Shown in pieces: positions 10,956 through 21,616 of a stretch of DNA of 21,915 nucleotides (the first letter of the stretch is position 1; every line of letters starts with the position of its first letter). Source of the DNA: Parachlorella kessleri (Eukaryota > Chlorophyta > Trebouxiophyceae > Chlorellales > Chlorellaceae); NCBI GenBank assembly GCA_001598975.1, contig BBXU01000024.1, forward strand, positions 1 to 21,915. The letters are read 5' to 3'. Below the pieces are notes generated by a model, which saw only the letters and a list, made by a program, of their open reading frames with translations, was not told the origin of the DNA and searched no databases. Made by a program: the position numbers and the translations under genes.

Positions 10956-13900
10956 ATGTCCAAGGTCACCCTGACTGAGCTTGAGGGTCGCGTGCCTCTG
11001 TTGGTGCTGTATGGCAGCCAGACAGGCAACGCCCAGGTCGGTTATTTCCACACGAGTGTAGAGTTCCTCTGCCACACTCACTGCCGTCACTGGATTGAAT
11101 ACCTGCTGATACCTGGGCTGTGTAGGATGTGGCGGAGCGGGTAGGCAGAGAGGCCAGCCGGCGGCATTTTATTCCCCTGGTGCTGCCTGCGGACGCCTAC
11201 CTGCCACACGTGGCACAGCTTCCCACGCAGCCGGCATTGGTGTTTATTTGCTCCACTACGGGACAGGGGGATACACCTGACAACCTCAAGCAGCTGTGGA
11301 AGTTTCTGCTCCGCAAAAGCTTGCCGCCCGACTCGCTGGCTAGCGTGGCCACAGCAGTGTTTGGGCTTGGGGACTCAGGCAAGCACCTTTGTGCATTTGA
11401 CAGTTTGCCCATCAGATTGCCCCTTGTAATATGCACGCCAGCCTAGCACGTCAGTTTGGCTGCCACTATGCAAAGCAGCATGTATAATGCTGGCCTGCAA
11501 CAGACACACCTGCCACAGCAGAGGCGGTGCTACACTCCGCACAATGCTGGGCGTCCGCCGCGTGTGCCATCAAAGACTTCAGTGGTGCAGGCTATCCCAA
11601 GTACAACTCTGTGGCGAAGAAGCTGTACCGTCGGCTGGAGGGGCTGGGAGCGCAGTTGATGCTACCCCTGGGCCTGGGCGATGATCAGCACCGAAGCGGC
11701 TTTGAGGCTGCGCTAGATCCATGGCTGGCCCAGCTGTGGGCGGCGCTGAGGGCTAGGTTCCCGCTGCCGCTGGGTGCCTCCGAGGTGAGGCTTGCCTGAT
11801 TGGCGGGGGCCGTGTGTTTTCAGGACGTATCAACTAAACTGCTGATACGAATGCTTTGGAAGTTGGAAATGCTTGCCGCCTGGTGGGGGTGCTGCAGAGC
11901 GTCTTACTCTGCTTGGTAGAAGGGTGCACTATGCCTGTAACCAGGTAAGCAGATGTGTGTTTGCGACTCAAGGGTATTGCCTAATGTGATTTGCTGCAGC
12001 CAGCACCCGATGACACTACCACAGAGCTGATACCCAGGTATCGGGTCACATTCCTGTCGCCTGCGGACTGTCTACCTCTTATGGCCAACCGCAGCAGCGT
12101 GTCCTGCTCCCATGAGGAAGCCCTAGCAGCTGCCAGGGCTTTTGACAGAGTGGAAGCAGCAGCCTGTGGGCTGCCTGTTCCTGCTCAGCAACTGCCGGCA
12201 GCGGCCGGCACTGCAGACCCCCGAGCGGCAGCAGCCCCTGCCACAACAGCAGGGCCAGGTGCTAGCAACGGCAGCACCGACACAAGCAGCAGCAGAGAAA
12301 CTCGTGGTCAAGAAGGGTTTGGGCCTGGGCGGCCCTACTTTGCTAGGCTCCTGGCCAATGAGCGCGTTACCGCCGAGGGACACTTCCAGGATGTGAGGCA
12401 TCTAGAGCTGGAGGTGCCTAGCCTCGAAGAGGGGGGGCCCGGCTACAGGGCAGGGGATGTCTTGGCCATTGTGCCGCGGCAAATTGATGCTGCCGTGGAG
12501 GCCTTCTTGCTGGTGGGTGCGGCTGTCAGCTGTCTATAAATGGGATAGGACAAAGTTGCCGTGTAGGTAGGCCTGTAAAATGGTGGAGTATTGGCATCTC
12601 GGCTGCCTGACCTTTCGCCATGCCCTCCCCATATCTGCACCATCCTCTTGGTGGATTTGTAGGGATAGAGCTGACAAGAATGTTGGCGGCAGTGCTTGGG
12701 GAGGCCTGTGACCTTGCCAGTCTGGCCCCCTTGATACTGCCTTCAGTTGTAGCTTCACATGTGTGTGCTCCCTGCAGAGGTGCGGGTTTGACCCTGATGC
12801 CTGGGTCAGAATAGAACCTGCCGGCAGCCACCCTCAGGACCACCAACAGAAGGGCCTTGGGCAGAGCGACCAGCAGCTGCGACCACACGAGCAGCGGCAG
12901 CCGCCGGCCGTAGCAGCAACGGTGAGGCTGGGTGCGCTGGTGGCTGGGGCGTTGGACATTAATGGCGCCTCCCCTCGGCGCTTTTTCTTCCAGGTGCTGC
13001 GACAGTACACCCCAGCCGCGGCCGAGGCGGAGGTCGAGCGGCTGGACTACTTTGCGAGTGCGGAGGGGCGGGACGACTTGTATGCCTACAACCAGCGAGA
13101 AGGTAGGGCCTGGCCTCCCGTTGCGGGGGTGTCACATTGGTACGCCCTGCGCACCAGGTTCTCACTTGCTCAAATGGGTCCTGAAGTTTGAGTGTGTCGT
13201 CCAGCCAGCAACTCAGCCTTCCAAGCAACTGCGTCTGCTTTCGAGCAAGCAGAGTGTCCATGTATCTCAGAGCCCTGTCTTACAGTGTGAGGTCAGTAAC
13301 TGTCAGCCCAGCAATTTGCACTTTTTGGGTGAACGATATTTGCAGCCACTGGGCCCCACCGGCAGGAGTTGCATGCATGGCAGCGTGGGCTTGCCTGTCT
13401 GCAGGGCGGACGATTCTGGAGGCACTACAGGACTTCAAGTCCGCCGCGCCACCCCTAGAGTGGCTTCTGCAGGTTGTGCCTCGCCTCAAGCCCCGCCTGT
13501 TTAGCATTGCGTCCTCACCCGGCCTGCACCCCCGCTCAGTCCACCTGACCGTGGCAATCGTGGACTGGGCCACTCCCTACAAACGGCGGCGCAGGGGTGT
13601 GTGCACATCCTGGTTGGCTGGTGAGTCCCTGCACCTGTCTTGTTGCTGGGTCCCCGGCTGCCCTTGGGGGCGCCACCTAGTGATAGAGACCCTGTGGGAG
13701 GAGCTTACATGCCAGCGTAGCCCGACAGCTCAGGTCGTTACTTAAGCAAAATAGCGCACTGTACCGGGGATATTTGCCTATAGGGTACTGGCGCCCCAGA
13801 CCTCCCAGGCATATCAAGCTAGGCCTGTATGATTTGAGCGTCTCACCCAGCTAATCCCCTGGTTGATTCAGGTCTCGACCCAGCCAAGGGGGAGGTGCGG

Positions 13901-14935
13901 CTGCCAGTGTGGGTGCAGAAGGGGGCCTTGCGCATGCCGGCGAGCCTCTCAACCCCGCTTGTGATGGTGGGGCCGGGGACTGGGGTGGCACCCTTCAGAT
14001 CCTTCCTGCATGAGCGGCAGGCGCTGCTCAGGGCAGGTGGGCGGGCCGTGAGAAATGCAGTCGGGCTGCTGGATGGTATTTTGTTTGTTGCCCAAGTTGC
14101 CAAGCCGTTGCCCGCGTCAAGCCCTGTCAGGGGCTGATGTGCACGATCGGCATGGGTCCACTTGCCGCACATTGGTTACTAATCATCCTGTGATGCGTGC
14201 AAGCAGTCCAGTGTGACTGTATGGCAGGGTCCACAGCCGGGACTGGCAGCCAGGGAGGCTGTTACCAGCATAGATGGCAGTGCGGGTTGCTCACGGCTGC
14301 TTCGACCTCGCAGTGCTGCAGGGGCCAGCCCTTCGCCAGCTCCCTGCGTGCTGTTCTTCGGCTGCCGCAACGAGCTCGGTGACTATTATTACCGGCAGGA
14401 GTGGGAGGCCATGCAACGAGAAGGGGTGCTGGCTGCCCAGGGAGGCCTAGTGGTGGCCTTCTCACGGGACCAACCCAGCAAGTTGTACGTGACGCACCGC
14501 ATACGCGAGCAGGGCGCCATGCTGTGGGGCCTTCTGCAGCACCAAGGTGAGCCTGCTTGGTTTCAGCGGCCTTAGTGGGGGGCGTGGCCCAGCAAGGGGC
14601 TCCTTGTCAATCCCTGTGACTGATGCTGCACTGCAAGCATGCTGGGCACAGATGCTGCTTGGCCCAACCAAGATGGCAGCTTTGTAGACTTTCTCAGAGC
14701 AGCGCTTACAGGGGAACGGTGGTGCCAGCCAACTGTTTAACACCTACCATGAACCTGGTCCCCTGCAGGAGCAGCTGTCTATGTGGCTGGGTCGGCGGAC
14801 AAAATGCCTGTGCAGGTTGCTGAGGCGTTTGAGGAGGTGGCCATGCAGCAGGGGGGTATGGGCCGCGAGGAGGCCCAGAAGTGGCTGCGGCAGTTAGAAG
14901 TGCAGGGGCGATACCAGGTTGAGGCGTGGTCGTGA
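10956..14935 (+). CDS. NDOR1: NADPH-dependent diflavin oxidoreductase 1 (Tah18/ATR3 type), 9 exons
   Basis: Exons: 10956-11036, 11126-11378, 11591-11784, 12000-12512, 12778-13102, 13405-13620, 13872-14036, 14322-14546, 14769-14935. The sum is 2139 nt (712 aa), with all phases matching. The enzyme passes electrons from NADPH through FAD and FMN to the Fe-S protein Dre2/CIAPIN1, feeding cytosolic Fe-S cluster assembly. Visible motifs: FMN loop YGSQTGNAQ (19-27), STTGQGDTPDN (70-80) and GLGDSGYPKYN (107-116); FAD domain YRAGDVLAIVP (325-335) and RLFSIASS (486-493); NADPH-binding GPGTGVAPFR (561-570) and FFGCRNE (594-600). The C-terminal aromatic Trp is at 711. SSWLASLDP-like and EVRLPVWV stretches follow the animal enzyme closely. 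The family is usually about 600 aa; the excess is an Ala/Ser/Thr-rich linker (232-285) after the FMN domain and a Gln/His-rich loop (363-394) in the FAD domain. There is no membrane anchor, which separates it from cytochrome P450 reductase. Intron 2 has a GC donor. Confidence 0.95.
11379..11590 (+). other. NDOR1: GC-AG intron 2 of NDOR1
   Basis: The exon ends GACTCAG and the intron begins GCAAGC; the acceptor is GGTGCAG followed by GCTATCCC. Joining in phase 1 gives GLGDSGYPKYN, the conserved FMN-binding motif of diflavin reductases. No GT donor near this point restores the motif; the first usable GT would insert extra residues into the FMN loop. Confidence 0.85.
12155..12325 (+). other. NDOR1: Low-complexity Ala/Ser/Thr/Gln linker coded inside NDOR1 exon 4
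   Basis: This stretch codes about 55 residues of Ala, Pro, Gly, Ser and Thr between the FMN domain and the start of the FAD domain. It stays open in the gene frame and has no stop. It is CAG/GCA-rich, as is common for disordered linkers in green algae. Orthologues normally have a short hinge here. Confidence 0.75.
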
Positions 14936-15378
14936 GTACCTCTATGGGTCTTGAAAGGGGGCTTGACCATGTTGGAGAAGAAGCCAAAGCCGGTCTTGGA
15001 CGCAGCACCTTCACTTCTCGCTTTGCCTAGTGTGCTGACTTGGTTGGGTTTTAAGATGGAAATGTACGTGACAGGAAGGAATCAGGCAGCAGATTGGCGT
15101 GTGCCAGCTGCGTCTCAAAGGTTGGGGAGTTATTAGCTGCAGTCACCAGATGCAAGTGCGCTGAGTGGACCACCCTGTCTTATCTTGGTAATCGTCACAG
15201 CAGGTCATCTATTTATACAAACTGACTGAATGATTTTAGCTGCTTTCTGACGCGTCATGGCACAGCTGGCACCCACCAAACTGACCCCTTCCTGTCACGT
15301 GCATTTCTAACTGTTTAATGTCAACTGTGAAAGCCATCTGGTAATGCATATTTTCAAATTAGCCTGGTGTGCGAGGGT

Positions 15379-15383
15379 TGTAA
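15379..15383 (+). terminator. NDOR1: Candidate polyadenylation signal TGTAA of NDOR1
   Basis: This is the first TGTAA after the NDOR1 stop, 443 nt downstream. It is the only one in the spacer before the next gene, which makes it the best candidate. The 3' UTR would be about 460 nt, within the usual range for green algae. Confidence 0.5.
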
Positions 15384-15510
15384 GAGGGAGTCCAGCGGGC
15401 GTACTCCACTGACTGGGGCAGGAAATCAATACTACATGACCTACCCAGTGAATTTTGAAACAAGTTTGTTATCGGCGACATAGGGGCCCTTTCCTAGGGA
15501 CTAGTGGGTG

Positions 15511-15542
15511 GTGTGTGTGTGTGTGTTGATGGGGGGGGGGGG
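15511..15542 (+). repeat. (GT)8 microsatellite followed by a 12-G tract
   Basis: Eight GT units are followed by a short TGAT and then twelve consecutive G. It lies about 150 nt upstream of the preferred start codon of the propeller gene, in its leader or core promoter. Such tracts change length easily and may form non-B DNA. It would be translated as Val-Cys and Gly repeats if a start lay upstream, which argues that this part is not coding. Confidence 0.8.
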
Positions 15543-15690
15543 TCATTGGATGAGTCAGCGGTGGGGCCACTGGAACACAGAAGAGATATCGTTTTACTCC
15601 TTTGACGTAACAAGAACCAAGCTAGCAGCCTCATATGGAGCATGCCCCACTCTGATCACTTTTGACTGGGCGCCACTAGCCTTGGACGCA

Positions 15691-18600
15691 ATGCCCAGCT
15701 TATTGTTGGGTTGCCTGCAACCCCCCACCACCGTATTGTCGGCGGCTGTGATATCCAGGGAACAGGGATCTAAGCAGCTGCTAGTGTGCCTGCCAGACCG
15801 GCTGCAGCTTTGGGGCTGGGTAGATGAGCGCCCAGCGGTCCAGGCAGAAATCTGCTCTCAGCCCAGGCTTCTGCATGCTACAGTCGTCTCAGCTGGGCCA
15901 CAGGGGCAGCAGTTAGTGCTGGTGGTAGCAGAGGCTGCCGCTGCGGTGTACACACTAGGGCCTGGAGGCGAGCTGCTGCTTTCAGCGACATCCGACCTGG
16001 GAGGCCTCCAGGCGCCCAGGCTGCCCTACCCATGCTTCAGCAACGTGGTCAGCTTGTCCAAGGATTGCAGCGTGTTCGCGGCTGGGCTCCACGAGGGCTT
16101 TGTTCACATGCTGACCGTCCGGTGGGACGCTGCATCCGGAAAGCCTGGGCTTACCTGTGTGGGGAACCAGCTGGCCAAGGTTGTCTCCAACGAGGCAGGC
16201 AAGTGCATCAGCTTCTGCATCATGTCGGGTCCGTGTCATTTTCCCAACATGCATGCGTTTGGATGGAGGGCAGGTATTGAAGCGAAGGCTGCAAACCCTA
16301 ACCTGTGCTTGGCTTGTGCAGGGGCGACAGTGCTGCCCGAGTCCATTGCAATGATGCCCAGCCATCTTCCAACGCAGGCAAACCAGTGCTGCCTCTCAGT
16401 ACTGTTCACCGCTTATGGTGAGTGTGCCGGTCGACTATTCCTACCCCTAGCTCCTCTTCATATCACCGCGGATGGCTAGGTTGATGTAAAAAGGGCTACT
16501 GAAGCCCTCCCTGATGTTGCTAGGGAATCAAACGGTGTCGGTTTGTTGACAGATTAATGTTCACTAGCTTGCAGTATAGTTCATGTGCAGTCCTGCTAAT
16601 GCAGGGGTTGCGGGTCTTGGAGCTGTGAAATGTGTAGCGTCTGTGGACAGTGACGAGTCAGGCGTCCTCAGGACAGGCGCTTGGTTCGTAAGGTGGGTTA
16701 TCTGCAACAAGCGCAGCGAGGATAGTGTGTTTAGGAGCCTGGCAACCACTGGTTTAGTAGCAATGTTATGTAAAGCGGTGGCGTCCCTCCCATTGCCAGC
16801 AGCCATCGGTACAACTGAAGCGAGCACAGGCCGCCTTCTGCAGGAATCTGCATGACAGCACCACCCTGGTAGTGGCCACACCCAGCAGCCCTTTGGCGCC
16901 CCAAGGCACCCTGGTCGGCAGTGGCAGCGGGCTGCTCTTCATCCCTGCCAGCGCTCCGCACCAGAAACGGGCGATCGAGGGCAGCCTACCGGGCGGCCCC
17001 AACTGCCTGGAAGCCCTGGGTGCTGGCACGGGCAAATATGTAGTGGGGGACTCACAGGGAGGCCTGCACCTGCTGGATGTGCAGCAGGGGAAGCTGGCAA
17101 GGGTGCCGCTGTCCAGCGGTGTTGCCGCTCCCAGCAGCCTGGTGTTTCTGGCAGGATGGGCAGACCCAGCAAGTGCAGCAGGTGTGCACTGTCCCTGACG
17201 GCAACATTGCAACTGTCAGAGCTGTGGGTTTACGCTCTTGCTATCTGCGGGCACTCACTCGGGCATCTGCGAGAGTTCATATTCCTCGTCTTGCATGCTA
17301 CGGTCCCAACCACTGATGCTAGTTGATGCTTGATAGCAATCAAGTGAGGGTGCACACGCAAGGCCAAGCTCATGCCTGTGGGGTGTGATGCAGGACTCCT
17401 GTTTGTGGGCAGCAAAGAAGGCGCCTCGTCCTTTGTGGAGGTCCCCTGGGCTGCTTTCCAAGCTTCTGCTCCTCTCACCAGCAACTTCACTGCCAATACT
17501 CCGCGGTGGGAAGTGCTCAGCCCAGACCAGGCAGCCATACCCAGCCTGGCCCCGGTGCGGGGTGGCATGATGGTTGAAGACCCTGCTGGGAGTGGAGACC
17601 AGCGGCTGCTGTTGCCATGTGGCACTGGGGCTTCAGGGAGGCTTGCCCTGGCACACTGGGCTGCTTACCTAGTGCCTGCCATATCTGGGGGCCCGGCTGT
17701 GCAGGTTAGTGACTTTCTTGGCCATCTTGTCGATAGTGGCATACGTGCAATGTCCGATCTTCAGCGGCGGCTGCTGGTCAGCAGCAAGTCGGATTGGGTT
17801 CTTACACCGCTTCCTGCTGATGTTTTTTGCAGTGAGCTGCATGATGTATACCAGAGGCCAGCTGGGTATCTAGCAACAGGACGCTTTCTTTTAGTGTGCT
17901 GCAGGGCCAGGTTCGGCTGTTGTCTCTTAGGGACTCCCTCACCTCCCGCCACCACAGCTACCTTCTGTTTAGCTTTGATGCTGACTGCAGCAGCAGCCCG
18001 CTCGACATTAGAGGCACTACGTTCCAGCAGGCCAACATTCCTGGCTTGCTCCAAGACCAGGCTACCCTGCCATGTGCCAACATGGCGGGCGGGCATTTGC
18101 TGCAGATTACGCCGCAGGTGCGAGGATGCCTTGACTTCTTGTGCACCCTGAGGGCCAGGCCTGGCGCTCCGACAAGGTCGTAGCAGCAGGTAGAATAGCA
18201 TGCATTTTAGCTGTTGGATTTAGGGCTGGGATCCTATTGGAATCTGTCAGGCGACGTCTGCCACGCCTGCCTTGATGTCTTAGACCAGCCCTTGGGCATC
18301 TGCACCAATCACATCGATGCCTGCATGCAGGGGGCTTACAACATTAAGCCAGCATCCGGCGCAGTGGTCAGCTCCTGGCCCTGCCAGGGGGTTAGCCTAG
18401 CGGCAGTGCGTGAGCAATATGCAGCGCTTGCTAGTGGCTCAACAGTGCACGTGCTGCATGTCAGCAGTGCCACAGGCAAGCTTCAGTTGGAGCGGGAGTT
18501 GCAAATAGAGCAGCAAGTGTCAGCGCTGGCGTTGTTTGAGCTCAAGCCGCCTGGGGCAGATATGGAGGTGAGGCGGCACACTAGATGGATAGTCAAATAA

Positions 18601-21600
18601 TACACCAAATGGCTAGCTAGCTGTAGTATGGCAGGTACAGGAGCACAGGTGTTCATTGGGAGCATGTAGGGTGCACGTCTTTACCTCTCTTGGTTGGCTG
18701 TGCCAGAAATGGGGACCGCTTGTTGTAGTGAAACAGCCTGCCAACTCCATGAACTGTGAAGGGAATCTCAGGCATCCCTGGTTGGTTTATGCAGGGGCCG
18801 GGGGAGGTGTGGCTGGCAACCGGGCAGTGGCTCAGCAATAGAGTTGTCCTGCAGCAGCTGTCCGCCGACGCCCCCGCCTGCCAGCTCAACCTGGGGGAGA
18901 GGCAGCCACGCTCCCTGGCTGTGTGCTGCCTGTCAGGCGCACAGTACCTGTTTGTCGGCACCAACACAGGCGAGCTGATGTGGTGGGAGCTGAAGACTTG
19001 GCTCGGCTCTTTCGGTGCTTTTAATGTGGAGGTCAGCCCCTGTGGCTGGGCCCGGGTGGGGTCAGCAGCGGTGGAGCTGCATAGCCTGCGGCTGCCCGCC
19101 GCTGCTCCAGCCCCAACACCATCATCTGCCTCCACTGCCGGCTGTGGGCATTCGGGCCTGCATGAGTCATCCTGCATCCTGGCCAAGTCAGATCAGCTCC
19201 TCCTGCTCACCCCAAAGGGCACAGGCCCTTTGCCAGGCTTACCCAGCGGGTCAGCCCCTCAGCTGTCAGCGGTGCGTGTGCATGGTGGCCAGAACCTGAA
19301 GGCCATCGTCCCAATCCATACGCCAGAGCTGCCCAACTCACTGGCATGGGTTACGTCTGCTGGTGACCTACAATTTGGCCGTTTAGATGGCACCCCAGCG
19401 GTGCGGTGGGACAGCATACCCCTGGGGGCCACCCCAGCCCTAGTTGCATACGGCAAAGGCAGCTGCTGCGCGGCAGTGGCATGCATCGAGCCAGGGAGCA
19501 AGCACAGCCTGCGGCTGCTGGACATGGCCCAGCCGGGGTTGGGGGCTGCAGAGGTGCCCTTGGCCAAGGGACATGCAGTCACGGCCCTGGGCATGGCGTC
19601 ACTGCCTTGTTCTGGAGCAGCTGCAACCCTTGCGCAGGAGCGAGATGGCCTTCCTGGCTGTAAAGAGTTCTTACTGGTCGCCTCCTGCCTGGAAGGCGAA
19701 GGGGTGCATGTGCCCCCAGGAAGGGTAAGCACGGGTGTCGGCGGCAGGACAGAGGAAAGCCATGGGCCAGCAGGTCATTCTGGTGTGGGGAGTGCCAGTG
19801 TTGCAGCGCCTGCAGCAGCAGTGGCAGGGGATGCAGAGCCCTGGTGGAGATTGGAGGAAAGCAGGGCTGCATGGCAACATGTAGCATCTACTGCGGAAGA
19901 TGCGCCAGCACCAGCACCAGGAGAACCAGCGGCAGAGGCTAGGTTGCCGCCCCCTTTACAAGGGTTGCTGTCGATTTTCGAGGTCAAACAATGTGCAGCT
20001 AGCTCCACAGCGAGTGCCCCAACCCCAGCAGCCAGCAAGCCCTGCTATGAGTTGGTGCTGCATGGCACCTGCCCGCTCGATACTGTGGCATTCAGCCTGG
20101 CAGCAGTCACCCCAGACTCAACAGCATATGCCCAGTACGCAGCGGCGCAGCAGATGCAGGTGGGCACCTATGATCAGCCAGCTCAGTCGCCCATGCTGCT
20201 GCTGGGCTGCTACGATGGCCTGCGGCTGTACCGGGTGTACGTAGACGACGCCGGTAGGGAGGGCTTGGCGGAAGTTGAGCGGGCTCTACAGTCCATTGGG
20301 CTGGAGGAACCCTTGCAGTTTAACAGTCTGCAGGAGCAGGGTCCTACTGCCATGGGCGAGGCTAGGGCCGCCACATCAGTCAGTGCGGCACAGGCTCCCT
20401 TGAAGCGGCTGTGGCATCAGCGGGTTGCCTTGCAGTGCGTCAGCAAGGTACTGAAGTCGCTCGCCAATTTGCCAAATTGCCAATTTGAGAAACTGTCGGT
20501 TTGTGGTCACCCTGCGTCGCCGTTTGTGTGCATTGAGGTATGCTTGTGGGTGCCCATGTTCAGCGCCCCTCACGCCCCGGCGTGCAGCAGTCTGTTGCTT
20601 GGCTGTACCAACTGAGACTCGCCCTCAGCACCACCTCTGTTGCCTTGTTGCAGGCGTCCACATACAATGAAGGGCTTCCTGTGTCGCTTGATGTTGCCGG
20701 CTCTACTGTTTTCTGCAGCGAGCTTCTTTCTTCCGTGACTGCCTACCAAGTGCGACCTGCAGCAGCAGGCCAGCTGCCCATGCTCATTCCCTGCAGTGCC
20801 GATGCCACCGGCAGCCATGCAGGCGCAGCGCTGCCCCTCTCCAGCACTGCAGTACTTCTTGGCAAGCGGCCCCACGGTTTGGCGCTCATGCAGCGCAGCT
20901 TAGAGAGCGAAACACAGCAGCAGGCAGAAGCCAAGCGAATGTTTGAGCGGGAATTGGAGCGGGGAACCGACCCACAAGCTGCTGGACTAGGCAGGGCAGA
21001 GGAGGAAGGGCGGCTGAATTCAGCCAACCCGGCCGGCTGGCTGGCAAGCCCGGCCCAGCAGCAGGGGCACAGCAGCCAGGGCGGGGTGCCCATGTTTGTT
21101 CCTGGCATAAGGGATGCAGCAGAGCTGGAAGTCCTGGCTGCATGCATGCAGCCTCATGCTCCCGCTGCACTGTGTGCTGGGGAGCTAGGCGTCCCTGTCC
21201 ATGCCATGGCAGGGTGCAGGCCTCCTTCTGCAGCACCCACTGCAGCCGAGCAGCAGCAGGTCCCGGTAGTCGCCGTGTCAGTGGGCGGGGCTATGCATAG
21301 CGTGCATGTGATTGAGGAGGGAGAGCAAGGCAGGTGCCTCCTCAGCCTGCAGGAGGCATGGAGGAGGCGACAGCAGCAGCTAGCCGCTGCAGGTCAGGGC
21401 CTTGCCCTTGACAGGCAGCAGCTGGCTTGGCGCGACGGGCGGCTAGACAACGACACTGCGTTAAGGGATGGGTGCATAGATGCAGACTTCCTCACTAAGG
21501 CTCTTCTGGAGTTAGGTAGTGTGACTGATGCCGCAAGTTCCCTTGGGCTTTCGGTGTTGCACATAGAGGCGGCTTGCGAGGTGCTCAGACACGCCCCGTG

Positions 21601-21616
21601 CTCACTTCTCTTATAA
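15691..21616 (+). CDS. Divergent DDB1/CPSF160/SF3b3-family beta-propeller protein (9 exons)
   Basis: Exons: 15691-16228, 16322-16417, 16605-16692, 16844-17181, 17394-17704, 17905-18117, 18331-18567, 18795-20537, 20654-21616. The sum is 4527 nt (1508 aa), with phases consistent. Order and motifs follow the MMS1_N/CPSF_A architecture. The start CLQPPTTV...LLVCLPDRLQLW matches the first blade of DDB1-type proteins. KYVVGDSQGGLHLLDV, then GLLFVGSKEG, then LPCGTGASGRL fit blades of the first two propellers. LPCANMAGGHLLQITPQ matches the conserved block before the third section. ELPNSLAWVTSAGDLQFGRLD matches the 'P(D/N)SLA' block. The C-terminus (DGCIDADFL, about residues 1460-1470, then helices) matches the CPSF_A tail. 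Family members are scaffolds for ubiquitin ligases, mRNA 3' processing or splicing. Which branch this belongs to I cannot tell; it is too divergent for canonical DDB1 (about 1140 aa), SF3B3 (about 1217) or CPSF1 (about 1440). I recall a fourth plant paralogue (Arabidopsis At3g11960 type), which is a candidate, unverified. ATG 15691 is chosen because family homology begins about 10 residues later; it has G at -3. Confidence 0.85.
16229..16321 (+). other. Short stop-free intron of 93 nt in the propeller gene
   Basis: The donor is CGG/GTCCGT and the acceptor is CTTGTGCAG. The intron is exactly 31 codons long, lies in phase 1, and has no stop in the gene frame, so a retained form would add 31 residues. 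The encoded residues do not resemble the family. The splice is therefore likely but not forced by frame. Confidence 0.55.
19725..19962 (+). other. Low-complexity Ala/Gly/Pro/Ser linker in propeller-gene exon 8
   Basis: About 79 residues rich in Ala, Gly, Pro, Ser and Glu separate LLVASCLEGEGVHVPPGR from LLSIFEV. In DDB1 and its relatives these two pieces lie close together, around the strand 'P..GRI.VF'. The segment begins with a strong-looking GTAAGC donor, but no CAG acceptor downstream restores frame, so I treat it as coding. Confidence 0.6.

Larger units (their letters stand above)
14936..15690. other. Intergenic: NDOR1 3' UTR, then promoter/5' UTR of the propeller gene
   Basis: The first part probably is the NDOR1 3' UTR up to the TGTAA at 15379-15383. 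The remainder, about 300 nt, must contain the next promoter and leader. It holds a (GT)8 tract at 15511-15526 and a 12-G run at 15531-15542. The frame from 15529 onward is open into the next gene, giving two extra possible start codons (15529, 15550). No clear TATA box and no additional gene are visible. Confidence 0.6.

Noticed and set aside
12932..13504. 190-codon plus-strand frame overlapping NDOR1 exons 5 and 6
   Set aside because: It is a +1 shadow of the FAD-domain exon running through the intron. The real frame carries the conserved reductase residues and splices in phase.
10956..14935. Cytochrome P450 reductase instead of NDOR1
   Set aside because: There is no N-terminal membrane anchor. 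The FMN domain starts within 20 residues of the start, and motifs such as LDP...VRLPVWV follow NDOR1 rather than P450 reductase.
19259..19732. 157-codon open frame on the minus strand opposite the propeller gene
   Set aside because: Its residues are the Ser/Ala/Arg/Pro mix expected from the reverse complement of a GC-rich coding exon. It has no start context or family resemblance.
19725..19962. Possible unannotated intron starting AGG/GTAAGC in propeller-gene exon 8
   Set aside because: The donor would leave phase 0, but every CAG acceptor I checked between 19800 and 19962 would leave the following exon out of frame. The segment is open throughout and reads as a plausible linker.
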